Shown one piece after another: positions 1 to 14,010 of a stretch of 64,000 nucleotides of DNA (position 1 is the first letter of the stretch; the number at the start of each line of letters is the position of its first letter). This DNA is from Hoyosella subflava DQS3-9A1 (GTDB lineage: Bacteria > Actinomycetota > Actinomycetes > Mycobacteriales > Mycobacteriaceae). Under the pieces are notes generated by a model. That model was not told the DNA's origin. It ran no database searches and saw only the letters and a list, made by a program, of their open reading frames with translations. The stretch spans positions 434,001 through 498,000 of the forward strand of contig NC_015564.1 in NCBI RefSeq assembly GCF_000214175.1. The letters run 5' to 3'. The position numbers were made by a program, and so were the translations under genes.

Positions 1-3000
1 TTGAAGTACCCGGGTTGCTAGACCTTCAGTTGGATTCGTTCGAATGGTTGATCGGTGCTGAGAGGTGGCGCAAGCGTGCCGCAGCCCGCGGGCAGGAGAT
101 CCTGACGAGCGGTCTTGAAGACGTTCTCGAAGAGATCTCACCGATCGAGGATTTCGCCTCCTCAATGTCACTTTCGTTCTCCGACCCTCGGTTCGAAGAG
201 GTTAAGGCCTCCGTCGACGAGTGCAAAGAGAAAGACATGACGTACGCCGCTCCGCTCTTCGTGACGGCGGAGTTCATCAACAACGAAACCGGCGAAATTA
301 AGAGCCAGACGGTCTTCATGGGTGATTTCCCGATGATGACCGACAAGGGCACTTTCGTCATCAATGGCACGGAGCGGGTTGTGGTTTCGCAGCTCGTCCG
401 GTCGCCTGGCGTTTATTTCGATAAGACACGCGACAAGTCCACGGAAAAGGACCTGTACAGCGTCAAGGTCATCCCGAGCCGGGGAGCCTGGCTTGAGTTC
501 GACATCGACAAGCGCGACACGGTTGGCGTGCGTATTGACCGGAAGCGGCGTCAGCCCGTCACTGTGCTACTCAAGGCGCGTGGCTGGACCAATGAGCAGA
601 TCGCGGAGCGCTTCGGCTTCTCCGAGATCATGATGTCGACGCTGGAGAAGGACAACACCGCTGGCACCGACGACGCACTGCTCGACATCTACCGCAAGCT
701 TCGTCCGGGCGAGCCGCCGACGAAGGAAGGTGCGGAAAACCTCCTCGAAGGGCTGTTCTTCAAGGAGAAGCGCTACGACCTGGCGCGTGTCGGCCGCTAC
801 AAGGTGAACAAGAAGCTCGGCCTGACGGTCGATCCCACCTCCACGGTGCTCACCGACGAGGACATTGTCACCACGATTGAGTACCTCGTTCGCCTGCAAG
901 CTGGCGAACGGAGGATGGCTGCTGCCAACGGCGACGAGATTCGCGTCAATGTCGATGACATTGACCACTTCGGAAACCGCCGACTGCGCACCGTTGGTGA
1001 GCTGATTCAGAATCAGATCCGCGTGGGCCTGTCCCGCATGGAGCGTGTTGTTCGTGAGCGGATGACGACCCAGGATGTCGAGGCGATTACGCCGCAGACA
1101 CTGATCAACATCCGGCCAGTTGTCGCTGCGATTAAGGAGTTCTTCGGAACTTCGCAGCTCAGCCAGTTCATGGATCAGAACAACCCGCTTTCGGGGCTTA
1201 CCCACAAGCGGCGCCTATCAGCGCTGGGACCAGGTGGTCTGTCCCGCGAACGTGCAGGTCTCGAAGTGCGCGACGTACACCAGTCGCACTATGGCCGCAT
1301 GTGCCCGATTGAGACGCCGGAAGGCCCGAACATTGGTTTGATCGGTTCACTTTCGGTGTATGCGCGGGTCAACCCCTTCGGCTTCATCGAAACTCCATAC
1401 CGCAAGGTCATCGATGGTCAGGTGACGGATGACATCTTCTACCTGACAGCTGACGAGGAAGACCGGTATGTCATCGCGCAGGCGAACTCGCCGCTCGATG
1501 CCGAAGGCCGCTTCGTTGAGGATCACATCCTCGTCCGGGTCCGGCGTGAAGCCGAGTCCGAGGTGGAGTTCGTATCACCGAGCCAGATCGACTTCATGGA
1601 CGTCTCACCACGTCAGATGGTTTCGGCTGCGACCGCGATGATCCCATTCCTCGAGCATGACGACGCTAACCGTGCCCTCATGGGCGCGAACATGCAGCGT
1701 CAGGCTGTGCCGCTGCTCCGCAGCGAGGCACCACTCGTTGGTACTGGCATGGAACTGCGCGCCGCATATGACTCGGGTGATGTCATCGTCAGCGAAAAAG
1801 CTGGCGTCGTCGAGGAAGTTTCCGCCGACTACATCACGATCATGGCTGATGACGGCACCCGCCGTACCTACCAGTTGCGCAAGTTCAGCCGCTCGAACCA
1901 GGGCACATGCATCAACCAGCGCCCGATCGTCGACGAAAGCCAGCGCGTTGAGGTCGGACAGGTTATCGCCGACGGTCCTTGCACCGACGAAGGCGAGATG
2001 GCCCTCGGTAAGAACCTGCTCGTGGCGATCATGCCGTGGGAAGGCCACAACTACGAGGACGCGATCATCATTTCGCAGCGTCTCGTAGAAGAGGACGTCT
2101 TCACCTCGATCCAGATCGAGGAGCATGAGCTCGATGCCCGCGACACCAAGCTCGGTGCCGAGGAAATCACCCGCGACATCCCGAACGTTGCTGACGAGGT
2201 GCTCGCTGACCTCGATGAGCGGGGGATCGTCCGCATCGGTGCGGAAGTGCGGGACGGCGACATCCTCGTTGGCAAGGTCACGCCGAAGGGTGAAACCGAA
2301 CTGACGCCGGAGGAGCGCTTGCTCCGCGCGATCTTCGGTGAGAAGGCACGTGAGGTGCGCGACACCTCGCTGCGTGTTCCCCACGGTGAAACCGGCAAGG
2401 TCATCGGTGTTCGCGTGTTCTCACGTGAGGATAATGACGACCTTCCTCCAGGTGTCAACGAACTTGTGCGCGTGTACGTGGCGCAGAAGCGGAAGATCCA
2501 GGACGGTGACAAGCTTGCTGGCCGCCACGGCAACAAGGGCGTTATCGGCAAGATCCTCCCGCACGAGGACATGCCGTTCCTCCCGGACGGCACGCCGGTC
2601 GACATCATCCTGAACACCCACGGTGTTCCGCGTCGTATGAACATCGGCCAGATTCTCGAGTCGCATCTTGGCTGGATCGCAAAATCGGGCTGGAAGATCG
2701 ACACGGTCAACGGGACTCCTGACTGGGCGGCAAACCTCCCTGAGGATGTCCTCGAAGCGCCAGAGAACACGCGGACCGCGACACCCGTCTTCGACGGTGC
2801 CAAGGAAGACGAACTCGCGGGTCTGCTCGGTTCGACTCTGCCGAACCGTGACGGCGACCAGATGGTCGGCGCAAATGGTAAGGCACAGTTGTTCGACGGC
2901 CGTTCCGGCGAGCCCTTCCCGTACCCGGTCGCGGTCGGTTACATGTACATCTTGAAGCTGCACCACATGGTCGACGACAAGATCCACGCCCGTTCGACCG

Positions 3001-3371
3001 GTCCTTACTCGATGATCACCCAGCAGCCGCTAGGTGGTAAGGCCCAGTTCGGTGGTCAGCGGTTCGGTGAAATGGAGTGCTGGGCCATGCAGGCCTATGG
3101 CGCCGCGTACACCCTGCAGGAACTTCTGACGATCAAGTCGGACGACGTCGTTGGTCGCGTCAAGGTGTATGAAGCGATCGTCAAGGGGGAGAACATCCCT
3201 GAGCCCGGTATCCCTGAGTCGTTCAAGGTTCTGCTCAAGGAACTGCAGTCGCTGTGCCTCAACGTCGAAGTCCTTTCTTCGGACGGCGCCGCAATTGAGA
3301 TGCGTGACACCGATGACGACGATGTGGAACGTGCCGCTGCAAGTCTTGGGATGAACAGCCGGGCGATCTGA
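1..3371 (+). CDS. rpoB: RNA polymerase beta subunit (5' partial)
   Basis: Beta subunit of the core RNA polymerase; with RpoC it forms the catalytic cleft and the rifamycin pocket. The reading frame is already open at base 3 (EVPGLLDLQ...), and mycobacterial RpoB has about 45 more residues before this point, so the true start lies upstream and the TTG at 15 is not the start. About 1122 residues are visible, collinear with actinobacterial RpoB to the C-terminus (...[12 protein letters not shown]). No intein or insertion is seen. The rifampicin-resistance region (about nt 1140-1245) has the susceptible-type residues: Asp in FMDQNN, His in THKRR and Ser in RLSAL. rpoC follows after 144 nt on the same strand. 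Identification is near certain. Confidence 0.98.
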   Translation, partial: EVPGLLDLQLDSFEWLIGAERWRKRAAARGQEILTSGLEDVLEEISPIEDFASSMSLSFSDPRFEEVKASVDECKEKDMTYAAPLFVTAEFINNETGEIKSQTVFMGDFPMMTDKGTFVINGTERVVVSQLVRSPGVYFDKTRDKSTEKDLYSVKVIPSRGAWLEFDIDKRDTVGVRIDRKRRQPVTVLLKARGWTNEQIAERFGFSEIMMSTLEKDNTAGTDDALLDIYRKLRPGEPPTKEGAENLLEGLFFKEKRYDLARVGRYKVNKKLGLTVDPTSTVLTDEDIVTTIEYLVRLQAGERRMAAANGDEIRVNVDDIDHFGNRRLRTVGELIQNQIRVGLSRMERVVRERMTTQDVEAITPQTLINIRPVVAAIKEFFGTSQLSQFMDQNNPLSGLTHKRRLSALGPGGLSRERAGLEVRDVHQSHYGRMCPIETPEGPNIGLIGSLSVYARVNPFGFIETPYRKVIDGQVTDDIFYLTADEEDRYVIAQANSPLDAEGRFVEDHILVRVRREAESEVEFVSPSQIDFMDVSPRQMVSAATAMIPFLEHDDANRALMGANMQRQAVPLLRSEAPLVGTGMELRAAYDSGDVIVSEKAGVVEEVSADYITIMADDGTRRTYQLRKFSRSNQGTCINQRPIVDESQRVEVGQVIADGPCTDEGEMALGKNLLVAIMPWEGHNYEDAIIISQRLVEEDVFTSIQIEEHELDARDTKLGAEEITRDIPNVADEVLADLDERGIVRIGAEVRDGDILVGKVTPKGETELTPEERLLRAIFGEKAREVRDTSLRVPHGETGKVIGVRVFSREDNDDLPPGVNELVRVYVAQKRKIQDGDKLAGRHGNKGVIGKILPHEDMPFLPDGTPVDIILNTHGVPRRMNIGQILESHLGWIAKSGWKIDTVNGTPDWAANLPEDVLEAPENTRTATPVFDGAKEDELAGLLGSTLPNRDGDQMVGANGKAQLFDGRSGEPFPYPVAVGYMYILKLHHMVDDKIHARSTGPYSMITQQPLGGKAQFGGQRFGEMECWAMQAYGAAYTLQELLTIKSDDVVGRVKVYEAIVKGENIPEPGIPESFKVLLKELQSLCLNVEVLSSDGAAIEMRDTDDDDVERAAASLGMNSRAI

Positions 3372-3452
3372 CACAGGTTCTGGTACGGCGCGGCCGCCAC
3401 GCTGGTTTCCGCGCCGGGGCTTATTAGGTGAAGAAGGAATTGCAGTCCGGTA

Positions 3453-3484
3453 CCACAGATCGGCAACCCACACCCGATCTGTGG
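3453..3484 (+). promoter_or_regulatory. Perfect hairpin in the rpoB-rpoC intergenic region
   Basis: CCACAGATCGG (3453-3463) and CCGATCTGTGG (3474-3484) form an 11-bp perfect inverted repeat with a 10-nt loop, ending 31 nt before the rpoC GTG. No T-run follows, so it is not an obvious terminator. It could be an mRNA processing or stability element, or a protein-binding palindrome. The function is inferred; the repeat itself is read directly. Confidence 0.55.
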
Positions 3485-3515
3485 CGCCATAACCCTTACG
3501 GGGAAAGGAAGTTAC

Positions 3516-7469
<3,954 letters not shown>

Positions 7470-7488
7470 TCAGTAGCAGATCCACAAC

Positions 7489-7521
7489 AAAGCCCGCCCT
7501 GGAATTCCAGGGCGGGCTTTT
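7489..7521 (+). terminator. Rho-independent terminator of rpoBC
   Basis: AGCCCGCCCTGG (7491-7502) pairs perfectly with CCAGGGCGGGCT (7507-7518) around an AATT loop. An A-run stands on the left and TTTT on the right (7518-7521). It sits just after the rpoC stop, and because it has A's 5' and T's 3' it could also serve the convergent minus-strand dioxygenase gene. Confidence 0.92.
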
Positions 7522-7602
7522 GTGATTTCTGGTCATGAGTGGTCAGTTATGCGCGAGATACAGCGCAGATTTCTATACATAACCGCCCACTTGCGAGGGG
7601 GC

Positions 7603-8448
7603 CTAGGTGCGAACCGGTATGGCCAGCCGGGCGGTAAGCCCGGTGTCGGCGGCCCCGCTCAGTTCGGCCATCTGAGTCCCCCACCCGTCACGGAAGACCA
7701 TGTCGCCGGAGAGACTTAGCTGCGCGAAATTGCGGTCACTGCCGGGATAGTCCGCCGCCGAGTACACCGACGCGGACACGTCTTCTGGCAAAGCGATCTG
7801 TGAGGTCAGAAGCGGAGTGCCCGCGCTGCTCGCACTGTCCAGGCTGGAGAACACCTCGAAATGAATATGTGGCCACCTGCCGGGGTAGCAGCCCGGGAAG
7901 ATGCTGGTGAACGTCACTCTGCCCGATGAGTCGGAGACACCTACGCCGCGCAGGTAGTTCTCCGTTGCGGCGCCTGGTGAGTAGAGGGAGTAGTCGCCGT
8001 TCCGGTCACATTGCCACACGTAAATCGCAGCACCAGCGAGCGGTGCGCACCCGGCTGTCCAGTCCTGCAGAGTGAGGTTCAAGGACAGGTCCACACCATC
8101 AGCCACCGCGGACGAGTCCCCGAAGCTGCGACGGATATCCGTGCGAACCACCCCGTCGCGCACCAGCACGTTCGGACCGTTCGATCCGTCGCCGGGAAAC
8201 GGCCCAGCGGTCTCCTCAGGAACGGCGACACAACTCTCAGGATCGCCGAGCCCTGCCTCCGACGCTGGAGAAGTGCGGCTAGCCTCGCCAGATCCCGCGC
8301 GGGGCGCTGTGCCGCCGCACGCCGCGGCGAAAGCCCCGGCGCTGGTTATCCCTAGGATTGCGAGCAGACTCCGGCGGCTGAGCAGGCGGGGCATGTCGTA
8401 TGCCAGGCCACGATCAAGGTCGTCAGCGTGATTATCGGGCATGTTCAC
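7603..8448 (-). CDS. Intradiol ring-cleavage dioxygenase-like Tat lipoprotein
   Basis: 281-aa protein of the intradiol dioxygenase (protocatechuate/catechol dioxygenase) fold. The N-terminus has a twin-arginine signal (SRRSLLAILG, Arg25-Arg26), a hydrophobic stretch, then AAAC (Cys44) as a plausible lipobox, so the enzyme is predicted to be exported and membrane-anchored. The iron site reads as Tyr153 in GDYS, Tyr188 in GCYPGRW, and His194 and His196 in PHIHF. Cytosolic family members cleave catechols; the substrate of exported members like this is not established. The GTG at 8448 follows AAAGG; an in-frame ATG lies two codons later. It is the last gene of a minus-strand group and converges on rpoC. 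Confidence 0.85.
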   Translation of the reverse strand: MNMPDNHADDLDRGLAYDMPRLLSRRSLLAILGITSAGAFAAACGGTAPRAGSGEASRTSPASEAGLGDPESCVAVPEETAGPFPGDGSNGPNVLVRDGVVRTDIRRSFGDSSAVADGVDLSLNLTLQDWTAGCAPLAGAAIYVWQCDRNGDYSLYSPGAATENYLRGVGVSDSSGRVTFTSIFPGCYPGRWPHIHFEVFSSLDSASSAGTPLLTSQIALPEDVSASVYSAADYPGSDRNFAQLSLSGDMVFRDGWGTQMAELSGAADTGLTARLAIPVRT

Positions 8449-8512
8449 GATCTTTACCTTTGATTATGTCAGCACGCTGTCATAAGCCTAGGAAGAAGCT
8501 GGCAATCGCGCT

Positions 8513-9259
8513 CTAGTGCAGCGGCAGAACCATTGCCTGTGCATGAACTTTTCCGCCCACGGTGAACCATATTGTGAGGTCCTTCTCGCCGTGGCGTGTG
8601 CGGAGCAGAACCTCGTCGTCGGGGGCTATGGGAACGAGATACTCAATGACGGTGCGGGTGGGCACCTCGTGCAGTTCGGGTCGCGTGCGAAGCGCCGCAT
8701 CGACAGCCTGCAGGTACATGGCATTGTTGACGTGCGCCATCACGTCGATGTCGGTACTCCGCAAGGGGAAGGGTGTGACAGCGTCGTCAGGGTCGGGGGA
8801 GTCGCTAATCCACTGTTGCCACCTGAGGCGTGAGGTCAGCGCCGTATCGCTGAGGAACTTCTCGAACCGGTCCGTGATGCGGGCGGGCCTGAGGGTTTCT
8901 GCGTTGAAGTTGATCCAGAACCCCTCGGTCTCGACGAGTCCGCCATCGTCAGTGGTCATCCGCACTCGCATGGAGCACCAGCGGCTGGAAAGTCCGGAGC
9001 ACCACCGGTTGATGTGGACAAGGCTGGGGAACTCAGGCGGCTGGATGACATCGATGACAGATCTCCGCACGACCCAGGCGGGGTGCTCTGCGCGCGCGTC
9101 GACGGCATCGAGGTGGTCGAACCCGGCGTCCTGAAGGTACCGTGCGATCCCGTCGAGCCGAAGACGCCGATTCCTGTCAACGTCACCGGCCCGCATAGGC
9201 CAGTTGGTCATGAAGACATGGCCGTCGTGGGGGAGCGGCATCAAAGGAGTGTCGAGCAT
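8513..9259 (-). CDS. Acyl-ACP thioesterase-like protein
   Basis: About 248 aa with two hotdog halves, as in the FatA-like acyl-ACP thioesterase family. The first half carries RAGDVDRNRRLRLDGIARYLQD and the second DIDVMAHVNNAMYLQAVD, where Asn and the nearby His/Asp are the usual active-site region. Predicted role: hydrolysis of acyl thioesters in the cytosol. I chose the ATG at 9259 because AGGAG (9265-9269) lies 5 nt upstream. The ORF could begin at 9289, ten codons earlier, but that would overlap the preceding phosphatase gene and lacks an equivalent site. It lies 16 nt downstream of the phosphatase gene, so co-transcription is likely. The substrate is unknown. Confidence 0.82.
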   Translation of the reverse strand: MLDTPLMPLPHDGHVFMTNWPMRAGDVDRNRRLRLDGIARYLQDAGFDHLDAVDARAEHPAWVVRRSVIDVIQPPEFPSLVHINRWCSGLSSRWCSMRVRMTTDDGGLVETEGFWINFNAETLRPARITDRFEKFLSDTALTSRLRWQQWISDSPDPDDAVTPFPLRSTDIDVMAHVNNAMYLQAVDAALRTRPELHEVPTRTVIEYLVPIAPDDEVLLRTRHGEKDLTIWFTVGGKVHAQAMVLPLH

Positions 9260-9275
9260 GGTGGCTCCTGGGTGA

Positions 9276-9812
9276 CTAGCGCGGAACATGGAACTTGTCG
9301 AGCCGGGCGGCGCCGCGATCGAGTTGATCCCAGCGCCGGGTGGTTGTCAGCACAGCGATCGCCGAGGTGTGGAACTTGCTGCGCATCTGGTCGGCCTCGT
9401 CACTGTCATCGTTATCGGCCAGCCACAGAGCGGTCTCCGGGATGCCGGGCCAGTGGGCAATGACGAGGAGCGTCTGGCTGTCCTCGCCGATGAGTCCAAC
9501 CTCTTCAGCGATTATCTCAGGATCTGCGCCATAGAGACTCTCAAGGTACTCCACGGGCGCGTCGATCCCCGATGCCGCGAACGTCTCCCGGGTGCGTACC
9601 GCCGACGAGCACAGCACATGGTCGACTGGAGCGGTTGCTTGCTGGAGCCACGAGCCCCCCAATGCGGCTTCCCGTTGACCGCGCGGCGCGAGGGGCCGGT
9701 CGTGGTCTGGAACACCATCCGGATAGGCCGACTTGCCGTGACGCATGAGGATGAGGGTGCGGCGAGATTCCATGACTTTCCAGCGTAGCGGCAGCGGGGT
9801 GGCAGAGGTCAC
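9276..9812 (-). CDS. SixA-like histidine phosphatase
   Basis: 178 aa of the histidine phosphatase superfamily. The phospho-acceptor histidine is His25 in the RHGKS motif, followed by DHDRPLAPRG and a SSAVRTRET segment typical of SixA-type enzymes. A later IAHWPGI holds the second active-site histidine. Family members remove phosphate from phosphohistidine proteins or small phosphoesters; the target here is unknown. The GTG start at 9812 is backed by GGAGG six bases upstream. An in-frame ATG at 9773 (MESRRTLIL) with a weaker GGAAAG site is the alternative and would give a more typical short N-terminus. Confidence 0.83.
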   Translation of the reverse strand: MTSATPLPLRWKVMESRRTLILMRHGKSAYPDGVPDHDRPLAPRGQREAALGGSWLQQATAPVDHVLCSSAVRTRETFAASGIDAPVEYLESLYGADPEIIAEEVGLIGEDSQTLLVIAHWPGIPETALWLADNDDSDEADQMRSKFHTSAIAVLTTTRRWDQLDRGAARLDKFHVPR

Positions 9813-9835
9813 GCGAAGCCTCCGTGTGTCGGGAC

Positions 9836-10786
9836 TTACGAGGCGAGGGCGAAGGCCGGGGCATGGAGCGCCCGGCGCAAAAGATGAGCGAGCGCGTGCG
9901 CCACGACCTCAGCTCGTTCAAGGATGACCGAATGGCCCGCACCCTCAACACGTACCAGGTCCGCGGCGGGAAGCGCGGAGGCTAGGGCTGCTGAGTGATG
10001 GAAGGGCGTCATATGGTCAGCAGTGCCGCACAGCACCAACGCTGGGATCTCCCGTAATGCGGGGAGGGCCAACGATTCGTTGAGATGGAGCAAAGACCGC
10101 AGAAAACCGATCTTGGTGGCGAGCGTGGTCTCGTTCACCATGGCCGTGACCAGCGAGGTCACGTGCGGGCTGACGCGCCCCTCTCCGAACGCAGTGGCGC
10201 GGATGATGTGCCTGGCGATGCGACGGCTGAGCCGGTGCGGAATCTCCATGAGAGCGGGCGCGCGGTCGACTGCACGGTGCAGGAGGTGCGCCAGCGGATG
10301 GCGGAGCAACTGGCCGACACCCGCGTCGGTGAGGCCATGGGATGCTGTGGCGATCAGGCCAACGCCGATAATGCGTTTCCCGATCGTATGGGGGAACTGG
10401 CGCGCATAGGACATCGCCGTCATCCCGCCCATCGAGTGCCCGACGAGAACTACGGGGCCATGCGGCGCCACCGCGCGGAGTACAGCATCGAGGTCGCGGC
10501 CGAGTTGGTCGATGGTGTACGTCCCGGCCGGCGCGGAGCCCGACTCACCGTGGCCACGGTGGTCGTACGACACCATCCGGATGCCGTACCCGAGCGTCCC
10601 GGAGAGGTGTTCGCGGAGCGCGGACCATGAGTCTGCCCGCAAGCAGTGACCGTGAATGAAAACGAGGGTGAGGTGCGCGGAGCGGTCACCACATTCGGTG
10701 ACAGCGAGCGGCACGCCGTCGTCGCTCAGAACCATACTGCGCTCAATGCGGGGATCGGCCCGAAACATCGCCGTTGACGTGCTCAT
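9836..10786 (-). CDS. Alpha/beta hydrolase
   Basis: 316-aa alpha/beta-hydrolase fold protein. Visible elements are the oxyanion segment FIHGH, the DHRGHGES strand-turn, the nucleophile elbow GHSMGG (Ser118), the acid Asp in GTADHMTP and the histidine in GAGHSVILER, so the catalytic triad is complete. No signal peptide is seen. It may act on a lipid or acyl ester because its neighbours handle acyl-CoA and acyl-ACP thioesters, but that is context only. It lies 142 nt downstream of the thiolase-like fusion gene and 23 nt upstream of the phosphatase gene, all on the minus strand. Confidence 0.85.
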   Translation of the reverse strand: MSTSTAMFRADPRIERSMVLSDDGVPLAVTECGDRSAHLTLVFIHGHCLRADSWSALREHLSGTLGYGIRMVSYDHRGHGESGSAPAGTYTIDQLGRDLDAVLRAVAPHGPVVLVGHSMGGMTAMSYARQFPHTIGKRIIGVGLIATASHGLTDAGVGQLLRHPLAHLLHRAVDRAPALMEIPHRLSRRIARHIIRATAFGEGRVSPHVTSLVTAMVNETTLATKIGFLRSLLHLNESLALPALREIPALVLCGTADHMTPFHHSAALASALPAADLVRVEGAGHSVILERAEVVAHALAHLLRRALHAPAFALAS

Positions 10787-10928
10787 GGTCCCCTCCGTCC
10801 GCGCCGCTGATAATGCGTGTGCCGTCTTCAGGCACCTTTCAACTATCGGTGTTGCGGAGGGTTCACGGCACCATCCCTGGGGGTGGAGTCAACGCACCCT
10901 TCGGGTAGATCTCAGAAGTTCGGCCGAC

Positions 10929-13900
10929 TCACCGGCCAGACCATCGAGGGGCGCGTTTCTCGTCGAAGGCGCAGATACCCTCAGCAGCGTCATCGGAGAA
11001 CGAAGCGGCAGAGGCGATCTCACTTTGCCTGCCGAATGCCTCCGGCACTGGCCACCCAGGCGACTCGTCGACGATTCGCTTGCTGAGCTCTACGGAGAGG
11101 GGTGCGCTCTCGGCGATGACGTTAGCCAGGTTCCTGGCCACTTGCGCCGCATCACCGGGCGCGCACAGCCGATTGATCAGCCCGAGTTCGTACGCACGCT
11201 GTGCGGAGATAGGGGCGCCGGTGTACGCGAGTTCCAGCGCGATCGCGCGGGGCAGACGTTGCGCCAGTCGCAGTACTCCGCCCGCAGCCGCGACGAGGCC
11301 GCGGCGAGCTTCGGGCAGCCCAAACAAGGCGTCCTCAGCTGCGACGACAAGGTCACAGGCCAGGGCGAGCTCGAAACCGCCGGCCAATGCGTTTCCCTCC
11401 ACGGCGGCGATCACTGGTTTGACCGGTGGTGTGCCGGTGAGGCCGAGCAGTCCTCGCCGTGGTGTCACTGGGAACTGTCCTTTTGCCGCAGCTTTCAGAT
11501 CCATGCCGGTGCAGAAATCAGTGCCGGCGCCGCGCAGGATGGCAACGCGCGCATCGGGGTCGGCCTCAAACGTATCGATCGCCCGCTCGATTTCTAGAGC
11601 GAGGGCCAGATCGATGGCGTTGCGCACCTGGGGACGGTTGAGGGTGATCACGCATAGTGGGCCGTCCCACTCGACCGTCAGGGAGGGAACGTGCGCCGCT
11701 GCCGTGGAGAGAAGGCGGTCCCGTGCCGTCCCGGTGCTGGTGTTGCGGTGTGCGCCCAGGCTGGAGACTGCACCATCGGTCAACGTGAATGTGGTGTCAA
11801 GAAGGTCTGTCGCTTCACCGAGCGCGACGTATTCAGCTTCGGTTGTGCGCGCGAGTACTCGGTCGCCGTCCACGGCGATACCGCTGACGATCAGTGCCTC
11901 TGGACTGCCGTTGCTCTGATACGTGACCGTGTAGCCCTCGACTAGCGCTTCGCCGCTGTAGCTCGTGCAGACTCGGCGTTTCGGTGGGCGGCGCATACGC
12001 AGCCCCGCGTCGATCTGCCGGAACGGTTCTCGCGGCGGCTGGGCCGAGTAGATTCCAATCGCATGTTTGGTGGCGTACCAGCCGAGCGCGGTTGCGAGGC
12101 CGTAGGCGGCGGGTTCGTTGCGCAGCTGTGTGGCGAGCGCAGCGATCCCGTGGGTGCTGTAGTTGTTGAGCGGCCCGCCCGCGAAGGTCAGCCCACCTGT
12201 CTGGGTGAGCGGCCGCGCAGGATCGTCGAGAGGCAGGGAAAGCTGCTGCGCGGCAGCTTCGACCGCGAACGGGAAGCACGAGTAGAGATCGAGGTGCGTG
12301 ACGTCATCGATTGTCAGCCCCGCGTGGGCGAGTGCAGCGCGGGCCGCCGCTCCGATCGCGGGAACCTCGGCGATGCTGTGGCGCTCGGATACGTACCATT
12401 CTTCTTCCGCATGCGCGGCTGCGTGAATGAAAACCCAGTGCTGTGGCGGTATTCCCGCCGCCGCGGCGGAGTCAGCGCTGCACAGTACGAGCGCGGCCCC
12501 CTGGTCGACGGTGAGGTTCGCCGTCATCAGTTTGGTGTAGGGACTCGCAATGGGACGGTTGTCTGCAGCGTGGTCAGCGATCCGTTCGGGCGAATGGTAT
12601 TCGGGCAGCCAGGCGAACCGGTTCTTGGTGGCAGCGGCCGAGAAACGCGACCACAACGAACTTATGGCGGTGACATGTTCTCGGATGTCCCGTTTGAGGG
12701 CACCTCGAAGCGCGGATTCCATGAGTGCGTACATGGGTGCGGGCGTGAGTAGTCCGGCCGCGTTCTCCGCCTCGTTGTTCCCGGGCCGGTCGGATCCCAC
12801 CCGCCGGGGCGCTCCCGCCCCGCTGTGCGGGCGATCCCATTTGGGCGCGGCCCCGGACTTCTGCGCGATCGCGAGTGAGGCGAAAGCTTCGGCACCTGCG
12901 ATGATGGCGACGTCGAGTTGTCCCTCGCTGATCGACTGGGCCGCATCGCTGACCAGCCGTTGGGGTGCGTCACCGCCAAGCGGTGCGGACTGGACCAGCT
13001 CAGCGTCATCGATTCCAAGCTGCCGGGCAAGAAGGGCCGCCTGATCGTCACCGTATGCCCACGACACTGTCGAGACGGCACTGACGCGCACCCTGCTATC
13101 GAGTAAGCGAGCATTACCGGCATCTTTGATTGCGATTCTGGCTGCATGCGCTGCCAGTTCGAGCGGCGACTGAATTGTGTCGGCGCTATCCGGACGGTGG
13201 ACCGTCTGACCGATTCCGACGAGGACTGGCGCCCACGGGTCGACCAGTTTTCCGGAGGGCGCGTGGAGTACAGGCTTGGGGCGGGGGCCGGAGGGCGGAG
13301 GAATCTGACGGGTGACAGCCCGGGATTGTCCGGTGCTGGAGGGTTCAGGTGGCGCGCCGGTAACGAGGCTAGTGAGGTTTCCCAGCGCTTCCTTGGTAGC
13401 TGACTGGAGTGTGCTGGCAACCAATGAACCCATAGGTCCTTTGAGCGCATCGCTGTGAAACCCGCCGGTCACTGAGAGTTCTGTCCCTGCTGGGGTTTCT
13501 TTTGCACCGAACCAGATGCCGACGGAGGTGCCCATCGGCCCGGTACCTTCGATCGCGAAAGCGGCGGGCGGCGCGTAATGGGTCACTGTCCACTGCACGC
13601 GAGCGGGGGTTCCAAGGACTCGAACGTCTTCAGTGTATTGCGAGCCACTCGTGACCTGCGCGGGCGCTCCGTTGGGCCAGTCAGCATGGAGCGTGAACCA
13701 CTTCCCGAAGCTCTTGAAGTCGAGCACGCGCTCCATGATCTCGTCGGGCTGTGCCGTGACCAGCGCGGTTTCGCCAAAGGTGTGTGCGAAGTCGCGGGAG
13801 AAATGAGCCTCGGTGGGTGCAGCGCTGTGGGGTGCAGCTTCGCGCTGCAGCAGGGACCGAACTGACGCCTCCCCGATGATTCGTGCAGTGCGCATCGGCA

Positions 13901-13967
13901 TCAGTGGGTCCTGCCTGACCATGCGCAGAGCGTGCGCGACATTCCTGCGGACGCGTTGAGTAACCAA
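10929..13967 (-). CDS. SRPBCC / thiolase-like (TLP1) / enoyl-CoA hydratase triple fusion
   Basis: 1012 aa in one uninterrupted frame. Residues about 60-205 resemble a SRPBCC (START-like) lipid-binding domain. Residues 245-645 resemble mycobacterial thiolase-like protein type 1, shown by DLYSCFPFAVE and GGLTFAGGPLNNY; where thiolases carry the nucleophilic Cys this protein reads APLGGDAP, so thiolase chemistry is doubtful. Residues 655-745 match the extra C-terminal TLP1 domain. Residues 760-1012 are a crotonase with oxyanion segments DFCTGMD and GNALAGG and both catalytic glutamates (Glu866, Glu886), so hydratase activity is expected. The TTG start at 13967 follows GGAAGGA at 7 nt spacing. 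It is divergent from the acyl-CoA carboxylase operon across a palindrome and probably belongs to the same pathway. Confidence 0.82.
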   Translation of the reverse strand: MVTQRVRRNVAHALRMVRQDPLMPMRTARIIGEASVRSLLQREAAPHSAAPTEAHFSRDFAHTFGETALVTAQPDEIMERVLDFKSFGKWFTLHADWPNGAPAQVTSGSQYTEDVRVLGTPARVQWTVTHYAPPAAFAIEGTGPMGTSVGIWFGAKETPAGTELSVTGGFHSDALKGPMGSLVASTLQSATKEALGNLTSLVTGAPPEPSSTGQSRAVTRQIPPPSGPRPKPVLHAPSGKLVDPWAPVLVGIGQTVHRPDSADTIQSPLELAAHAARIAIKDAGNARLLDSRVRVSAVSTVSWAYGDDQAALLARQLGIDDAELVQSAPLGGDAPQRLVSDAAQSISEGQLDVAIIAGAEAFASLAIAQKSGAAPKWDRPHSGAGAPRRVGSDRPGNNEAENAAGLLTPAPMYALMESALRGALKRDIREHVTAISSLWSRFSAAATKNRFAWLPEYHSPERIADHAADNRPIASPYTKLMTANLTVDQGAALVLCSADSAAAAGIPPQHWVFIHAAAHAEEEWYVSERHSIAEVPAIGAAARAALAHAGLTIDDVTHLDLYSCFPFAVEAAAQQLSLPLDDPARPLTQTGGLTFAGGPLNNYSTHGIAALATQLRNEPAAYGLATALGWYATKHAIGIYSAQPPREPFRQIDAGLRMRRPPKRRVCTSYSGEALVEGYTVTYQSNGSPEALIVSGIAVDGDRVLARTTEAEYVALGEATDLLDTTFTLTDGAVSSLGAHRNTSTGTARDRLLSTAAAHVPSLTVEWDGPLCVITLNRPQVRNAIDLALALEIERAIDTFEADPDARVAILRGAGTDFCTGMDLKAAAKGQFPVTPRRGLLGLTGTPPVKPVIAAVEGNALAGGFELALACDLVVAAEDALFGLPEARRGLVAAAGGVLRLAQRLPRAIALELAYTGAPISAQRAYELGLINRLCAPGDAAQVARNLANVIAESAPLSVELSKRIVDESPGWPVPEAFGRQSEIASAASFSDDAAEGICAFDEKRAPRWSGR

Positions 13968-14010
13968 GGTGCGTTCCTTCCAGCGGTAGTCAGAACCAGC
14001 CTAATCCAAA

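Noticed and set aside
567-1205. Long reverse-strand ORFs inside rpoB, rpoC, fusA and the NRPS genes
   Set aside because: High-GC codon bias leaves long open antisense frames; none shows a domain or independent start signals.
8513-9289. Thioesterase start at 9289
   Set aside because: It would overlap the upstream gene and lacks a good ribosome-binding site, while the ATG at 9259 has AGGAG at ideal spacing.
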